A DNA stretch of 64,000 bases from Nematopogon swammerdamellus (taxonomy: Eukaryota; Arthropoda; Insecta; Lepidoptera; Adelidae). The stretch's first letter is position 1. Every line of letters begins with the position of its first letter. The translations under genes and the position numbers were made by a program. The DNA is taken from contig OX336348.1 in the NCBI GenBank assembly GCA_946902875.1, positions 13,293,741-13,357,740 on the forward strand, given 5' to 3'. Positions 10,069-21,666 of the stretch are shown here, piece after piece. Under the pieces are notes generated by a model, which saw nothing but the letters and a program-made list of their open reading frames with translations, ran no database searches and was not told the DNA's origin.

Positions 10069-10830
10069 CCTCTCGGTCACCGCCTCGCTAACAACGGTGA
10101 CGAGCTGCGCTCTGCTGGCGTTCGTCCGGCTACACCGTACGGCGCACTAGAAGCGGTTTTACCGGTATTTTTATAATATTTTTTCACCTTGTGTTTCTCC
10201 AACCTCGTGCACCCTCTGCCACTACCGCAGGTCATACGCGCCTTCAGCGCAGCACCCCGCGTCTTGTGCGGGCAGCGTCACCTTTTTCCTTCGACTTCTC
10301 CGACGTAATTTTCTTAACCGGCCACCTGGCCGCATGCATGCTAAAAATGTGGGTACTTGCCCTGCATTAATTTTCTTCTTCTAATGTTTCTTTAGGTAGC
10401 CTGGCTAGGCAACGCTGTGTCCTCCAGCCAAGCCAGGCAAATTTAACACAATTGCAACTCGCTAATATTGTTAATTGTTCGTTTAGCTTCTCCCTACGGA
10501 GTGGATCGCGACGGGAGGCTGTTCCCGTCCGTGCCGAACCGCTCACCGCTCACGGCCAGTTAACGTCGTTGGGACTCGGCGGTGCTACCACTGCTGAGGC
10601 CTCTGCACCTTCCCGGCGTCGTGTCTAGATGATCTCCCGACTCCGGACACTGCACTACGCTACCTACATCAGACCCAAGGAAGTGTGACTCGACCTTAAC
10701 TTAAACGCGTTAACTTGCCGGGTGCGACCCTCACGTGTACTACCAGCTGTTACCAAAGTCAAAAATAAATTGTTGTACACCAACACTGCATTTATTTGAA
10801 GAACTCATTACCCATTTAGTCCAGCGTGGC
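10069..10830. other. No gene seen; GC-richer sequence
   Basis: About 760 bp downstream of the TATA-bearing unit, with no similarity to copy 1's downstream flank. AATAAA occurs near 10765. Could be a transcribed part of the same unknown element, but nothing confirms this. Confidence 0.3.
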
Positions 10831-10912
10831 AAACGCCATCTACATATCAAAGCGCTTACTACAACGTTGCAACACCTACCTAACTGCGAATCAAGTAAAC
10901 TGCCGCTGAAAT
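10831..10912. repeat. Short dispersed repeat, second copy of 2670-2752
   Basis: AACGCCATCTACATATCAAA through CTGCCGCTGAAA, differing from the first copy at a few positions only. Confidence 0.8.
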
Positions 10913-10956
10913 CTTCACCTACTCTTGACCAAATTCGCTTCGCTAGGTACATGATC

Positions 10957-12425
10957 GATTTAGCCGGGTGGTTAAGACGTCTGGTCGGTTACACAATATT
11001 GGTGGCAGGGACCGCGGGTTCGAGGCTCGCAAAAGATGGACAAATATATTTTGTATTTCCTACTCTCCATATATGCCTCTCTATAGCTTGTTACGCGCTC
11101 TCGCTTGCACACACAGGTTCAGATGGAACGTGACACTTTTTCGTGTGTGCAGCCAGTGTTCATCAATTTATAAGACGTGACGTTATCACGTCAAAATCTC
11201 GCTAGGTAAATACCTAGTAGGCGAACTGCTACCGCCGCCGCCGGGTTGATTTAGTTTCGAGGATTCGATTAACGTTCCCCGTGTGCTTTCGTGTACAATA
11301 TGTAAGCTTGGATCTGTCCGTGAGACTTTATTTGGTGAAAATCGGACGAGTACTTTTGGCGCTATCGCCATCGATGTCCATTTTATAGATTGGTCCATTC
11401 CATACACCACTCCCGAAAAAATATGTTCTCGACGAGACCTGCAAATAATGCAGATTTCGCGGACAGTTGCTTCATACGGCGTGTGCGGCGCGTGTTGAAC
11501 GCACGCAAGTCTGTATCGAGTCGGTGACGCACAAAGTGCGTGTGTGCAGCATGCCCGGTTGCTGTTATAAAGAGTGACAGTGACAAACGGTGTTGTTTGT
11601 TTCGCCTGAGCATGTTATGGCGTGTTAAGAAGCCATACCATAGGATCGTCGGATCAAGAAGTCACGGATAGGATCGTGTAAATGGTGGTATCGCGTTCTC
11701 GTTCTCACCCGCCCAGCGATGACAAGAGCGAGTGGAAAGACGGCAATCGCGCCGGTGGGCGAGCGATGACATCCTTCTCGCCCACTCCCACCATCCGCAG
11801 GCAAGTGAGTACGAGAACGCGATAGCACCGTCGTAGGGATCGTGTCACATATCACAATACAGTGTGTGAATGCACGCACACTTCTACCGACGTCTAGCAC
11901 TAGTTGCATCGCGCGATGCTCGATCTATAAAATGGATATCGATGGCTATCGCAAGTTGTAGGTACTGACTACTGAGCGCAAGAGCACACTTGGGGAGATT
12001 GCGGTGACATCTTCGGCGGAGGCGGGGTTGGTTGGGGTGGTTCTGGAATGGCTACCTTGTTGCGAAGAAGTAGAAGTTATATTTTGACGTTCATCGAATT
12101 CACGTCAAAATATAACTAGAATGTATTAAATTCTATTGTATTATTATTATTATAAAGGATGTTCGGCACATCGACCGACAAATTTTTTTACGTGATGACG
12201 TTCATGTCTTATAAATTGATGAACACCGGCTGCACGCACGAAGAAGTATCACGTTCCATCTAAACCTGTGTGTGCAAGCGAGAGCGCGATAGAGAGGCAT
12301 ATACAATAGTAGGAAATACAAAATATATTTGTCCGTCTTTTGCGAGCCTCGAACCCGCGGTCCCTGCCACCAATATATTGTGACCGACCAGACGTATTAA
12401 ACCACATGGCTAATCGGTCGTGTAC
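10957..12425. mobile_element. Foldback-like element with tRNA-derived sequence in both arms
   Basis: Arms of about 250 bp (10957-11210 and, inverted, 12170-12425) share GGTGGCAGGGACCGCGGGTT, CGAGGCTCGCAAAAGA, ACAAATATATTTTGTATTTC and GTGTTCATCAATTTATAAGA. A second inner inverted pair (about 11365-11400 and 11920-11960) shares CATCGAT(G/A)TCCATTTTATAG. A third (about 11690 and 11815) shares TATCGCGTTCTCGT. The arms carry a pol III-like A box (TAGCCGGGTGG) and a B-box-like GGTTCGAGGCTC, so they may be two inverted tRNA-derived SINEs rather than true transposon arms. Confidence 0.6.
12073..12118. repeat. 46-bp palindrome
   Basis: AGTTATATTTTGACGT followed by an 11-14-base loop containing an EcoRI-like GAATTC, then ACGTCAAAATATAACT. 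Perfect 16-bp arms. Confidence 0.85.
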
Positions 12426-12429
12426 TTAT

Positions 12430-12818
12430 GAATCGAATTTGGGAACAGTTGGTGAAGATTTCATGGAGCGACATCTAGCACTTCAGCGGTAAACCAGGTT
12501 ATAGAGAGGACAATGGGAATATTTTCATATAAACATTTTGAGCTCAAGGTTATAATACGCCATCTAGCTTTGAATAGCAAAAACATGAAGTAAAATAATT
12601 AGAACATGTTAGAACATATTTCATCTATCGGTCGATAGGTGAAGCCAATAGTCTAATAGGACGAGAGCCAACGACCAAAATGATAGTTGATTTTACATTA
12701 GCGATAAAATCGTTAAAGATTTACTATTCCGTTTTGATCAATTGACCCAAATTCACTTGTAAAAATGATTTTGAGACTGAGCTATAATATTATATTTGTT
12801 TTGCCTCATTTGCCATTT
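12430..12818. other. No gene seen
   Basis: A+T-rich; nothing recognised. Confidence 0.35.
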
Positions 12819-13209
12819 TTAACCGACTTAAAAAAAAGGAGGAGGTTCTCAATTTGACAGTATTTTTTTTTATGTTTGTTCCCTCTTGAAAATTATTTTT
12901 TTATTTGAAAGCTGGTGCTTACCGTGTGGTCCCATTTCAAGATCGGATTGGAAAGCGAGGCGGAATCGCGAGGCCGAAGGCCGAGCGATTCCGCCGAGTA
13001 CATTAATAGCAAAAAATTACTAAAAAAAACTGTGAAATAAAAAACTATTTAAAAAAATATAAAACCGCCTTCAAAAATGTATGAAATAAAAAAATATCGA
13101 ACCCTGGAGTTGAAGGCGGTGCTAAAGCAAGCAAAAATAACCGACCGCCTTCAACTCTAGGGTTAAATTTTTTTTTATTTCATACATTTTTGAAGGCGGT
13201 TTTTTGTAA
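12819..13209 (+). mobile_element. Hairpin repeat family F5, copy 1
   Basis: Outer sequence AACCGACTTAAAAAAAAGGA, GGAGGTTCTCAATTTGACAG, and TTATTTGAAAGCTGGTGCTT, then an internal hairpin: ACCGCCTTCAAAAATGTATG...GAGTTGAAGGCGGTGC, a loop, and the inverse. The loop is shortened relative to the other copies (29.7, 30.05, 43.9 and 49.4 kb). Confidence 0.85.
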
Positions 13210-13545
13210 TGGTCTGGTACGCGCACCGCTACTGACGTCTGAAAAACATGTTCTGGTTATCTCAGATCGGTAATTCAATAACATTCCGAAAATCTGGCGG
13301 AATAATAACTATAACACGGTTCGGTCAAATTGGTTGCCATTTTTAAAAAATACTGTCAGGAGACGCTACACGAAAAACATTTAGTATCGGGTTGAGGACA
13401 ATTGAACTATGGATTTTATGCGGTTTTGAACGTAATACTATGAGACAAAAATATTGGTTGTGGGATCTCGTACTATAATAGTAGTAAAGCTACTGTATAA
13501 CAGAGGGCGCTGTTTATTTTTTCCATATGGCCTAGTTGATCGTTG
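13210..13545. other. No gene seen
   Basis: No coding signal or repeat match within the window. Confidence 0.35.
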
Positions 13546-13553
13546 TTCTAGAA

Positions 13554-13648
13554 CAAAGAGATTATTTAATGTCTTTGTTACAAAGTTTTTCTTTTTTACT
13601 TTGTTACATTTGTTACAAAGACATTAAACCCACCCTCTTATCTCTTTG
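13554..13648. mobile_element. CAAAGA-type mini-element, 95-bp compound copy
   Basis: Bounded by CAAAGAGAT and ATCTCTTTG and by near-identical 8-bp duplications TTCTAGAA (13546-13553) and TTCTAGAG (13649-13656). Inside are further CTTTG/CAAAG ends and GTTAC motifs, as if two or more minimal copies lie end to end. The right part contains AGAGGGTGGGTTTAATGTC in reverse complement, shared with the copies at 26155 and 26296. Confidence 0.75.
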
Positions 13649-13837
13649 TTCTAGAGTCATCTATGGAAATTATTTATTATATTCAAATATTGAATAAATA
13701 TACACAATACTTATGAAAATAAACTGATTACACGTTCAGTCGTATTTTTATATCGAGATTTGCAATAAAGCAATGAGCAACTCGGCATATTTTCATAGAT
13801 TTTCTTCTTTCTCTAGCACACGAATACGACCTCACAT

Positions 13838-14045
13838 CAGACCTGTCGTATCGTGTCGAGTTGGACACGAACGCAGCCCGGTGCACAGGAATCAAGCGAG
13901 CGTGCGCGCCCCGTGTACGACGCCGCGCGTGCTCGGTTAAACTCGGCTCAGCCTAGCTGGCCCGTTTCGTGTTCGTGTCACGCACGACACGAGCCAGCCC
14001 GCTGTACACGAGACGGAAGTTATTATGCCACAAGTGGGCCTGGGC
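13838..14045. repeat. GC-rich repeat X, diverged copy
   Basis: TGTCGAGTTGGACACGAACG, GCCTAGCTGGCCCGTTTCGT and CGCACGACACGAGCC resemble, with reordering, the X copies at 17046-17185 and 19822-20005. Inverted elements within it (CGTGT/ACACG) are numerous. Confidence 0.45.
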
Positions 14046-14061
14046 CATGATTTAGCAATGA

Positions 14062-14408
14062 TATTGTATTACCGTGTGGGGCCGGTACTTAAAAAGAATA
14101 ACCCCACTGCATCTCTACCCGTGCATTTCGTAAAAGGCGACTAAGGGATAAGGACAAGATGCCGTGCTAAAGGGCGACAGGCTCGCCACCTCTCACCTTG
14201 GCACGGTACTTTCACCGAGTCATACAGCAGGTGGGTCTTCGTGCCTTAATTGCTGCTTGATAGATAAATCTTGTCCGAATACTTTGCGAAACGTGGTGGT
14301 CGGTGTTGTGTTCTAATTTACCAGAGATCTTGCAGCACAACATTGATTACTCTGCTACCCCGATTTACGGAATTCAGCGTGCGTGATATGTATATGTATG
14401 TATGTATT
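14062..14408 (+). repeat. Repeat family R3, full copy
   Basis: About 345 bp: head GTGTGGGGCCGGTACTTAAA and CACTGCATCTCTACCCGTGC, middle AGGGATAAGGACAAGATGCC, then GGTGGTCGGTGTTGTG, ending in (ATGT)n. The tetranucleotide tail is typical of RTE-mobilised sequences. R3 has no recognisable coding region and could be a non-autonomous retroelement. Its head also occurs on SINE1b. Confidence 0.82.
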
Positions 14409-16104
14409 GTTTTAAGAATCGTGTGTTAATAATTATTTATTATTAAATATTACATATGGACTGTACAGGCAGGTAGAAGGTGAACTTATTGCCTTCAGGT
14501 AGGTAGTTAACTGTATGTAACGTTAAACTCTTTACACAGTTAAGTATAGGTTTCGTCGTTTTCATTCGCAATTAACTGAACACACAAACTAACATTTATG
14601 TACCTGCATACATACCTACTTAAACTTTAATTGCAAGTTCAATAAAAGCTTGCAATAATATTAAAAATACGAAATTCGATCAATTATCTTTGATTCCATG
14701 TCTAATGCGTAATGCCCATGCCCATACCTCTGTCTCTCTTTCTCCTATTTGGCGGTATCGCTATTTAAATCAAACGTTGTGACGGAGCGCGTTCCGCCGA
14801 TAGCCATTGGTCGGCGGCACGCGGCGGCAGATCAAACGTATTGACGCGTCACATGCCGCCTCGCGCCGCGCGGCTAGGCTAGCGAGCGACAAAGAGCGAG
14901 TGAAGTGACACAGAATAGAGTAAAATCTACAGAAATTACACTAACCCGTTCTCGTGTTATAGTATAGTATAGGTGTGCGTTCAGTCAGAGGGACATGACA
15001 TATTATAACTATTTTATAAGTAGGTACATAATATCTAGAAACATAAAAACTTTCTTTTTAATAAGGCGTATGTGTGTATTAGTGAGTGCGGGGTAGTGTT
15101 TCAAGTTAAATTGAACTGACTTCCCGGTTTTCAATTGAGCTCAATTTTTGTATGTTATGTAACGTTGATGACGCAATTTCGTGTCTTGGAGCTGTTTTAA
15201 TGATGGAACCCGAAGGTAGCTATAGGTAAGGGGACATCTATTAATCACGTGAGCAAAAAAAAAGGGGGGGGTGATCTGCCAAAATCTCACCAAATCTCAC
15301 TAGGGGGAAAAATCCAATTTTTTTTTTATTATTTTGTTTTCATTATTTTTTAATTTTGTTTCCAGTTGTTTAAATTTAAATTTATTTCTGTTAAAATGAT
15401 CTAATAATTTACTAGGTTCTGGTTGTAAATCTGGGAGATTCAAAAATGATTATTAATGTCAATGGGGTTACATAAAAATATATGTGTTAACAACTGTATT
15501 TAGGGTGATACTGTTGTTGAACCAAATTAATAAATAAATAAAATTAATAAATACGTAAACAGAAACGAGAACATCAGTAGTGATTTGCCCTCTTTTTCTT
15601 CATAAAAACCGGCGTGTCGCCTTCTACTACTGATAATTCAAAGCCGAAATAAGCCGAAAGAGCCCAACGTTCCCCCGGGTAGACTTCAGTGGGCCGAGTC
15701 CTCGATTCGAGAATCGGTACGATCGAAGTGTAACTTCTGTTCTCTAAATATTCTATGGCTGCCGGTGACGCGGAGTTAGAGGTGAGGGTGACGCACGAAA
15801 CGCAAGCGCATTAAATGACCACTAGATAGAAAGAAGACAGCGGGAAGACTGGCAAAAAAGTGAACGATTTAGTTATTTTATTCCTGTTTAGTTACCCCCT
15901 CCACCTTTCTCACTACTCTCTTTCTAGTTTAAAGTACGTATGCTATGATAATAATAATTCAAAGGCAAACGAAATAATCTGCGATTTTTCAACATGGTGG
16001 CCACGTGGTACTGAGGGAGAGAGTACGGACGGACACCGCCTCTCAACCGGGAGGTTGTGTTAAATCCATGTCAGTTCTATCAAAATTATTACTTACAATA
16101 TATA
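14409..16104. other. No gene seen in 1.7 kb
   Basis: Mostly A+T-rich, with a GC-rich island at about 14765-14900 (GGCGGCACGCGGCGGC). A GGGGGGG run near 15261 and T-runs occur. No open frame of a recognisable protein. Confidence 0.35.
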
Positions 16105-16314
16105 CAGGCTGTATCAGGCAGGATAGGTTTGAGAAACTTAAGGAATAGGAAATACTCATCCAGTCTTGATGACTCCACCAAATCTTGATGACTCGATTTT
16201 CACCAAAAAGTACTGTAAAATGATCGAATCGGGGAAAACGTTACAGAGCTTCGTCTTCAAATATGAACCCCTTTCGAACCCTGAATTTACGAAAACCTAT
16301 CCTGAAACACCCTG
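16105..16314. mobile_element. MITE with CAGGGTGTTTCAGGATAGG-type ends, TA-flanked
   Basis: 210 bp. Left end CAGGCTGTATCAGGCAGGAT, right end (reverse complement) CAGGGTGTTTCAGGATAGG, with TA on both sides. Non-coding. TA duplication and CAGGGTGT ends suggest a Tc1/mariner-type deletion derivative. A second copy at 50950-52400 carries a large internal insertion. Confidence 0.8.
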
Positions 16315-16334
16315 TATAAGTAAAGTTAAACGAA

Positions 16335-16985
16335 AAAATACATACATACATAACGCTGTATCCCGACAATCGGGGTAAGCAGAGTATTCGGTGTTGTGCT
16401 GCAACTCGGGTAAATTACAGCACAACACCGACCACCACGATTAGATAGATAGATAGATAGAAAATACTTTATTGCTCCTAGAAACATACATCAATAATAA
16501 GTAAAAACAACAATTACATGAGGTGCAAAGGCGGACTTATCCCTAAAAGAGATTTCTTACAGTCAACCTTTGGATGTTTGAGAGTCGATTAATATAGTGG
16601 AATGTAAGTAGGTAGTAGCAAAAGAATTGAGCGTGAGAATTGAATATAAAATAATAATAAGAATACTTATTAATAAATAATAATACATATAAATACATCC
16701 TAGTTAAATAAAAGCAATATAAATATATACCTACATATAAATCACTAAATAAATATCTAAAATATAATACACCAATAAATAAATATATAAATATATATAC
16801 TTGTCCATCCAGGTACGAAACAACACTGTCGGATCAGCAAAGTATTCTGACAAGATAACTATCAAGCAGCAAGTGAGGCACGAAAACCCACCCGCTGTCT
16901 TGTCCTTATCCCTTAGTCGCCTTTTACGACATGCACGGGGAGAGATGCAGTAGAGCTATTCTTTTAAAGTACCTACCGGCCCCAT
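16335..16985 (-). repeat. Repeat family R3, copy split by a LINE 3' end
   Basis: R3 on the minus strand in two blocks, 16335-16440 (3' part) and about 16818-16985 (5' part with CACGGGGAGAGATGCAGTAG), separated by 16441-16817. Confidence 0.82.
16441..16817 (-). mobile_element. LINE 3'-end fragment with (CTAT)n tail
   Basis: Begins with GATAGATAGATAGATAG (a CTAT-repeat tail on the minus strand), then AAAATACTTTATTGCTCC and GCAAAGGCGGACTTATCCCT. I recognise this as a common lepidopteran LINE 3' end, also present at about 60711-60770. No coding part remains. Confidence 0.65.
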
Positions 16986-17045
16986 ACAGACACGAAAAAA
17001 TTATGTTTGTGTGAGAAATGTATGTAGGTACCTATAACCACATCA

Positions 17046-17185
17046 GCGATCCGTCGACACGGTTCGTGCCGATCGTGTTGCCCAAGCTTCAGGCTGGCCT
17101 AGCTAGCCAGGAAACACGATCATAGTCGGAATATTTCAGACAGAACGAACCGTGTTCAGGCTGTGTCCGAAATTGTCGTGTACAA
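17046..17185. repeat. GC-rich repeat X
   Basis: CACGGTTCGTGCCGATCGTG, GGCTGGCCTAGCTAGCCAGG and GAAATTGTCGTG match 19822-20005 in the same order. Function unknown. Confidence 0.75.
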
Positions 17186-17324
17186 CTTCGTAAATTAAGC
17201 TGGCAAGATAGTGTTGTAAAGGCAGAAAAATACCGAAAAATACATTTTGAATAAAACGAAAAACACAGGGTTTTTCCGTTTCTTTCATGTATGATACCAA
17301 TACTGGATGAAATTTTCGCCGCGA

Positions 17325-18522
17325 AAAGCTCCGCCCCCCGTCCTGATTTAATTTCTCGAATGTTGATATTTTTTCGCCTGAATCTTATTACTAGACGAAA
17401 TATAAGACACTTTTATTCTTACACATTTTTCAATAAAATCGATATTTCCGGAGAAAAAAAATATATAAAATTATTTTTTCCAAAATGTTCTCAATTGCTG
17501 ATGTTTTTTTGGCGGATTCTTATTTCTAAACGAAATACAAGACACTTTTATTCTTACACGTTTTTCACTTAAGTCGATATTTCCGGAGAGAAAAATAAAA
17601 CAACTTATTTTTTCATATTTTCTCGAATGTTGATGTTTTTTCGCCTGAATCTTATTTCTAGACGAAATACGAATCTGCAGTGAACATTTCAAAAAGTGGC
17701 CGCCATTTTGAACTTTTTAGTTACTAGACCGATTGCTTTCAAAATCGATGTCTGGCTGTCTGTGTGGGCTCTGAATACGAATCTGTAGTCAAAATTTAAA
17801 ACAAGTAACCGCCATTTTGAACTTTTTAGTTACTGGACTGATTGCTTTCAAAATCGATATCTGGGTGTCTGTGTGGGCTCTGAATATTAATTTGTAGTCA
17901 AAACTAAAAGGTTCAAAATGGCGGCCACTTTTTTTAAAATTTTGACAACGGATTCGTATTCAGAGCCCACAGAGACACCCAAATATAGATTTTGAAAGCA
18001 ATCGGTCCAGTAACTAAAAAGTTAAAAATGGCGGCCACTTTTTATAAATGTTGACAACAGATTCGTATTCAGGGTCCACACATACACCCAGATATCGATT
18101 TTGAAAGCAATCGGTCCAGTAACTAAAAAGTTTAAAATGGCGGCCACTTGTTTTAAATTTTGACTACAGATTCGTATTCAGAGCCCACACAGACACTCAG
18201 ATAGCGATTTTGAAAGCAATTAATTGGTCCAGTAACTAAAAAGTTCAAAATGGCGGCCACTTTTTTTAAATGATTTTGAAAATAATTTAAATGATTGAAA
18301 CTACAGATTCGTATTTCATCTAGAAATAAGATTCAGGCGAAAAATCATCAACATTCGAGAAAATATGAAAAAATAGATTGCTTTATTTTTTTTCTCCGGA
18401 AATATCGACTTAAGGGAAAAACGTGTAAGAATAAAAGTGTCTTATATTTCGTCTAGAAATAAGATTCAGGCGAAAAAATATCAACATTCGAGAAATTAAA
18501 TCAGAAAAGGGGGCGGAGCTTT
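17325..18522. mobile_element. 1.2-kb foldback element with tandem repeats in each arm
   Basis: Termini AAAAGCTCCGCCCCC...CTGATTTAATTTCTCGAATG are inverted at 18440-18522. The left arm holds about 2.5 units of a ~130-bp repeat (TTTTTTCGCCTGAATCTTAT, AAGACACTTTTATTCTTACA, CGATATTTCCGGAGA). It then has about two units of a ~110-bp repeat (GGCCGCCATTTTGAACTTTT, CAAAATCGATGTCTGG, CTGTGTGGGCTCTGAATA). The right arm has at least three inverted units of the latter and 1.5 of the former. No transposase. Confidence 0.85.
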
Positions 18523-18945
18523 CCATACAAATGCCGTCCTGGATAATTCAGAATCGCGGCGAGCAATAAATCGAGAACCAATGATGGTACGACAACAAAT
18601 TAGATCTTGTTTTGTAAGCAGTTCGGTACACTCTTAGATTATTTTATAACATCTTCTCCGGTAGAGATTGAAATTGAGTAGAAATAAAAATTTATGAAAA
18701 AAATTATATCTCCATAAGCGGCCACTCTAGAGAAAATCATCTAAGAACAAAATAAGCTTGTATTTAGTCAATAAATACGATCCCGAAGAAAAATCCAGTC
18801 CCGGAAATTTCCCAGGAAATTTTCAGAATTCACATACAAAGTGGTGGTTTTAACAACTCCATATTATATCCTCTCGCGAACTGTACCTACTTTGGTACCA
18901 AATCACTCTACCTAATTCCGATCCCTGATAATAACACATACCTAT
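18523..18945. other. No gene seen
   Basis: A+T-rich; nothing recognised. Confidence 0.35.
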
Positions 18946-19084
18946 TATGTGAAAATTTTCACGGGGTACCTACCTATTACGGTTCAAGAGATACAGCCCT
19001 CGGACAGACGGACAGACAGACAGACAGACAGACGGCGTAGGCTTAGTAATAGGGTACCGTACGACGGATACGGAACCCTATAAA
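18946..19084 (-). repeat. (GTCY)n-containing repeat F4, 5' part
   Basis: Minus-strand copy: GGGTTCCGTATCCGTCGTAC, CTATTACTAAGCCTACGCCG, then (TCTG)n with CCGAGGGCTGTATC. The structure resembles the (GTCY)n-bearing interspersed elements ('mini-me'/MINE type) described from insects. Confidence 0.75.
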
Positions 19085-19087
19085 ACA

Positions 19088-19340
19088 CAAATTAAAACAA
19101 AGATTCCCTTGCCCCTTACTAGGTGGTAGGCTCAAATTGTAGCCGACTGGGTTGGTACCACTGTACTGGATGTAAGATGGCCGCATAGTAGCTTCGGTTG
19201 TGTTCTCCTCTAGTTCAGTATAGCCAGCAATCCAGGGAAGTCTCCGATATGGCACCTACCTTCTAGGAGGTGATATTGGCTGGTTGGATTATGCGCTCTG
19301 ACCCCTTTGACTCAGCCAGCCATACCGGATTACATAAAAA
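19088..19340 (+). mobile_element. SINE2, body and tail
   Basis: CCCTTGCCCCTTACTAGGTG, ACTGGGTTGGTACCACTGTA, GTATAGCCAGCAATCCAGGG, GGAGGTGATATTGGCTGG, ending CCGGATTACATAAAAAAA. 5'-truncated relative to 22285-22692. Confidence 0.85.
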
Positions 19341-19821
19341 AAGAGTTATTATGAGTACCTACATAATTTGGAAATGATAAGCTTCTCTGCGATATAGAGC
19401 TATTTGCGACTCTTATTTATTTTCCTGTTGAATCTTTCCGTGTTTTTTACGGTGTTCCTGTTCAATACGAACTTTGCTCACTCACTTTTTGGTTTCGAGC
19501 AAAGAACAGGAATAAAACGCGAAAAGAGCAAGTAGGTATCTCATATGAAAATACTTTTCGAATCTTTCCGTGTTTTACGGTACCTAAGTCAAATAAATCC
19601 GTATCAAAGTGCAAAAAACGGCATCTTTACAACTCTAGGCAAGACAGGCAGGGCTGCAGTCTAGTGTAGCCAGACTAATCCCAAAACAAAAGAGTTTCTT
19701 TTGTTTCTTTGACATCTTATTCCTAATTATAGGAAACATTTTGCGTTGGGCTGACATTGTATAAGTAAGAAATAAATAACGAAATCCTAAATTCTTGTAG
19801 GTGCGCGCGCGCATTATCACA
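19341..19821. other. No gene seen
   Basis: Two dispersed copies of CGAATCTTTCCGTGTTTTACGG-like sequence (near 19431 and 19559); otherwise nothing recognised. Confidence 0.35.
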
Positions 19822-20005
19822 TCAGCATGCCGTCAACACGGTTCGTGCTTATCGTGTCGACCGGGCGTCGGGCTGGCCTAGCTAGCACGGAAACACGATC
19901 GTGCTCGGAACATTTCGGCTTGCACGCACCGTGTTCGGGTTCGGGCTGTACCCGAAACTGTCGTGCGCGATTTCGTGCCGCAAACCGACACGACAGACAC
20001 CTCTG
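19822..20005. repeat. GC-rich repeat X, second copy
   Basis: CACGGTTCGTGCTTATCGTG, GGCTGGCCTAGCTAGCACGG and GAAACTGTCGTGCGCG parallel 17046-17185. Confidence 0.75.
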
Positions 20006-20035
20006 CCTCACATGCGGACTAGTGGTACTAGACTG

Positions 20036-21658
20036 AACGACTATGTACCAGTAGGTTCTAAGTAGTAGATTACGATTTTGTTCTTGTTGTCCGGTCTTTA
20101 AGGATGAGGGTGGGTTTAATGTCTTTGACTTAAATTAATTATACATATTTTATACTCTACAAAACCTTATAAAAATACACAAAATTATATTGATAATTAA
20201 TCTTTATTTTCACATTTTTATCATGTACAGACGACAGCACTCATTTCTCACACTTCTGGAACCCTGTCAAAATAAAATATTTGATTATTTGCATAATTTT
20301 GTAGTGGGGATGTTAATGCAAAATTTCATGGGAACCTTGCAAATCTTCAACAAAGGATGCCGCTTGGCACAGGTGTAAGAGATGCAAGGCACAATTTTGC
20401 ACATAAATTTCACTTGACATTTTGCAGTGAAATATTGCACTTTCTGCAAAATTGCAGTGAAATTTTCACTTTTATGTGAAATTATGAAATTTATGTTATA
20501 CAAATCAGATATCAATTTGCTTTCTTATTCTTCTTCTTCAGCCAATTTTGATGTCCTACTGCGGCCGGGTCGTCTGAGTCCCGGATAGGTTGCGTTATGA
20601 TTAATTGTAAAATAACATTTATAAAATTATTATATATTATGTATAATGCTTGTGTTCACAGGTAATTACTACAAAGTAATTGTACAAGAAATGTGTCATA
20701 AAAATATTTAAAGAATAATAATGAATGAATTTTGCTAGTTGAGTATTTTTGTATGCATTGTGAGAAATTAATTAAAATTTTGTTTTATTTTGTGCTCCTT
20801 TTGCCCCAATTTGTATAAATTACCAAAATTTAAACAATTTTAATTTTACTATTTATTGTCCATGTTAATTTAATGTTTTAATTATTTATTCTAATGCTTT
20901 AATAACTGAATATTTATATTATTATATTATAATATTAGTTCATCTTCTGATTTTTTACTTGTACTTATAAGTAGCTAAATTTAAAATTTGAGTTATGTTA
21001 GGTAAAATTTATGATAATGTTAATGACTACGAAGTATAGACTATAATAAAATGTACTATCGAGATAAAAAAAAAAAAAGAAGTATAGGAATTTTATATAA
21101 AAATATGGATTAAATTTAGAAAGGGGGATGTCAGGTGAGGGTAAGCATGAAATAGATGCACGAAGATAAATACGAATAAGTCAGTTGCTTGCCGGACTCT
21201 GCGTTTGATTGAATCATTGTCTCTACAGTTTCTACTTATAGTAAGTATTAATGTTTTATTAAAATAAACTATTTTAGAGGTAAATTTGAAAAAGGTAAGT
21301 AGATACATAGTAGAAAAAAACTATAGCTATAAATAAAATATTTAATTCTTCGATTGCAGCGCCATCTAGTATTAAGTAGTTCGACTAGGTAATTTTTATT
21401 ATTTTTTATATTTGTTTGTGCGGGCAATTTGATTCTAAATCTTTCGGGAAAATACGAGCAAACTAATTTAGTACATGTTTAATTTAATTATACTTTCATA
21501 GCGAAATGAAGTTGCTCTAGTTTAGAACATCATAACCACAATAACTGAAAATAATCACAAAGTTTCATAAAAATCTATAAAAGCGTTCAACTTTGAATAT
21601 ATGCTAATTAGAGAAAGAATGTGAAAAAAAAAAGAAGCCATTAGCATATTTTATTGAT
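20036..21658. other. A+T-rich 1.6 kb without genes
   Basis: A possible remnant of a CAAAGA mini-element lies at 20104-20128 (GAGGGTGGGTTTAATGTCTT). The stretch about 20225-20310 (CACTCATTTCTCACACTTCT, TATTTGATTATTTGCATAAT) recurs at about 42145-42235. An A-run lies at 21066-21078. No protein recognised. Confidence 0.4.
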
Positions 21659-21666
21659 GAAAATAC

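Noticed and set aside
16105..16378. Protein-coding frame starting MMTPPNLDDS
   Set aside because: It overlaps a TA-flanked MITE from end to end and has no family resemblance.
19676..19712. CAAAAGAGTTTCTTTTG palindrome as a mini-element
   Set aside because: Ends differ from the family and the flanking 8-mers do not match.
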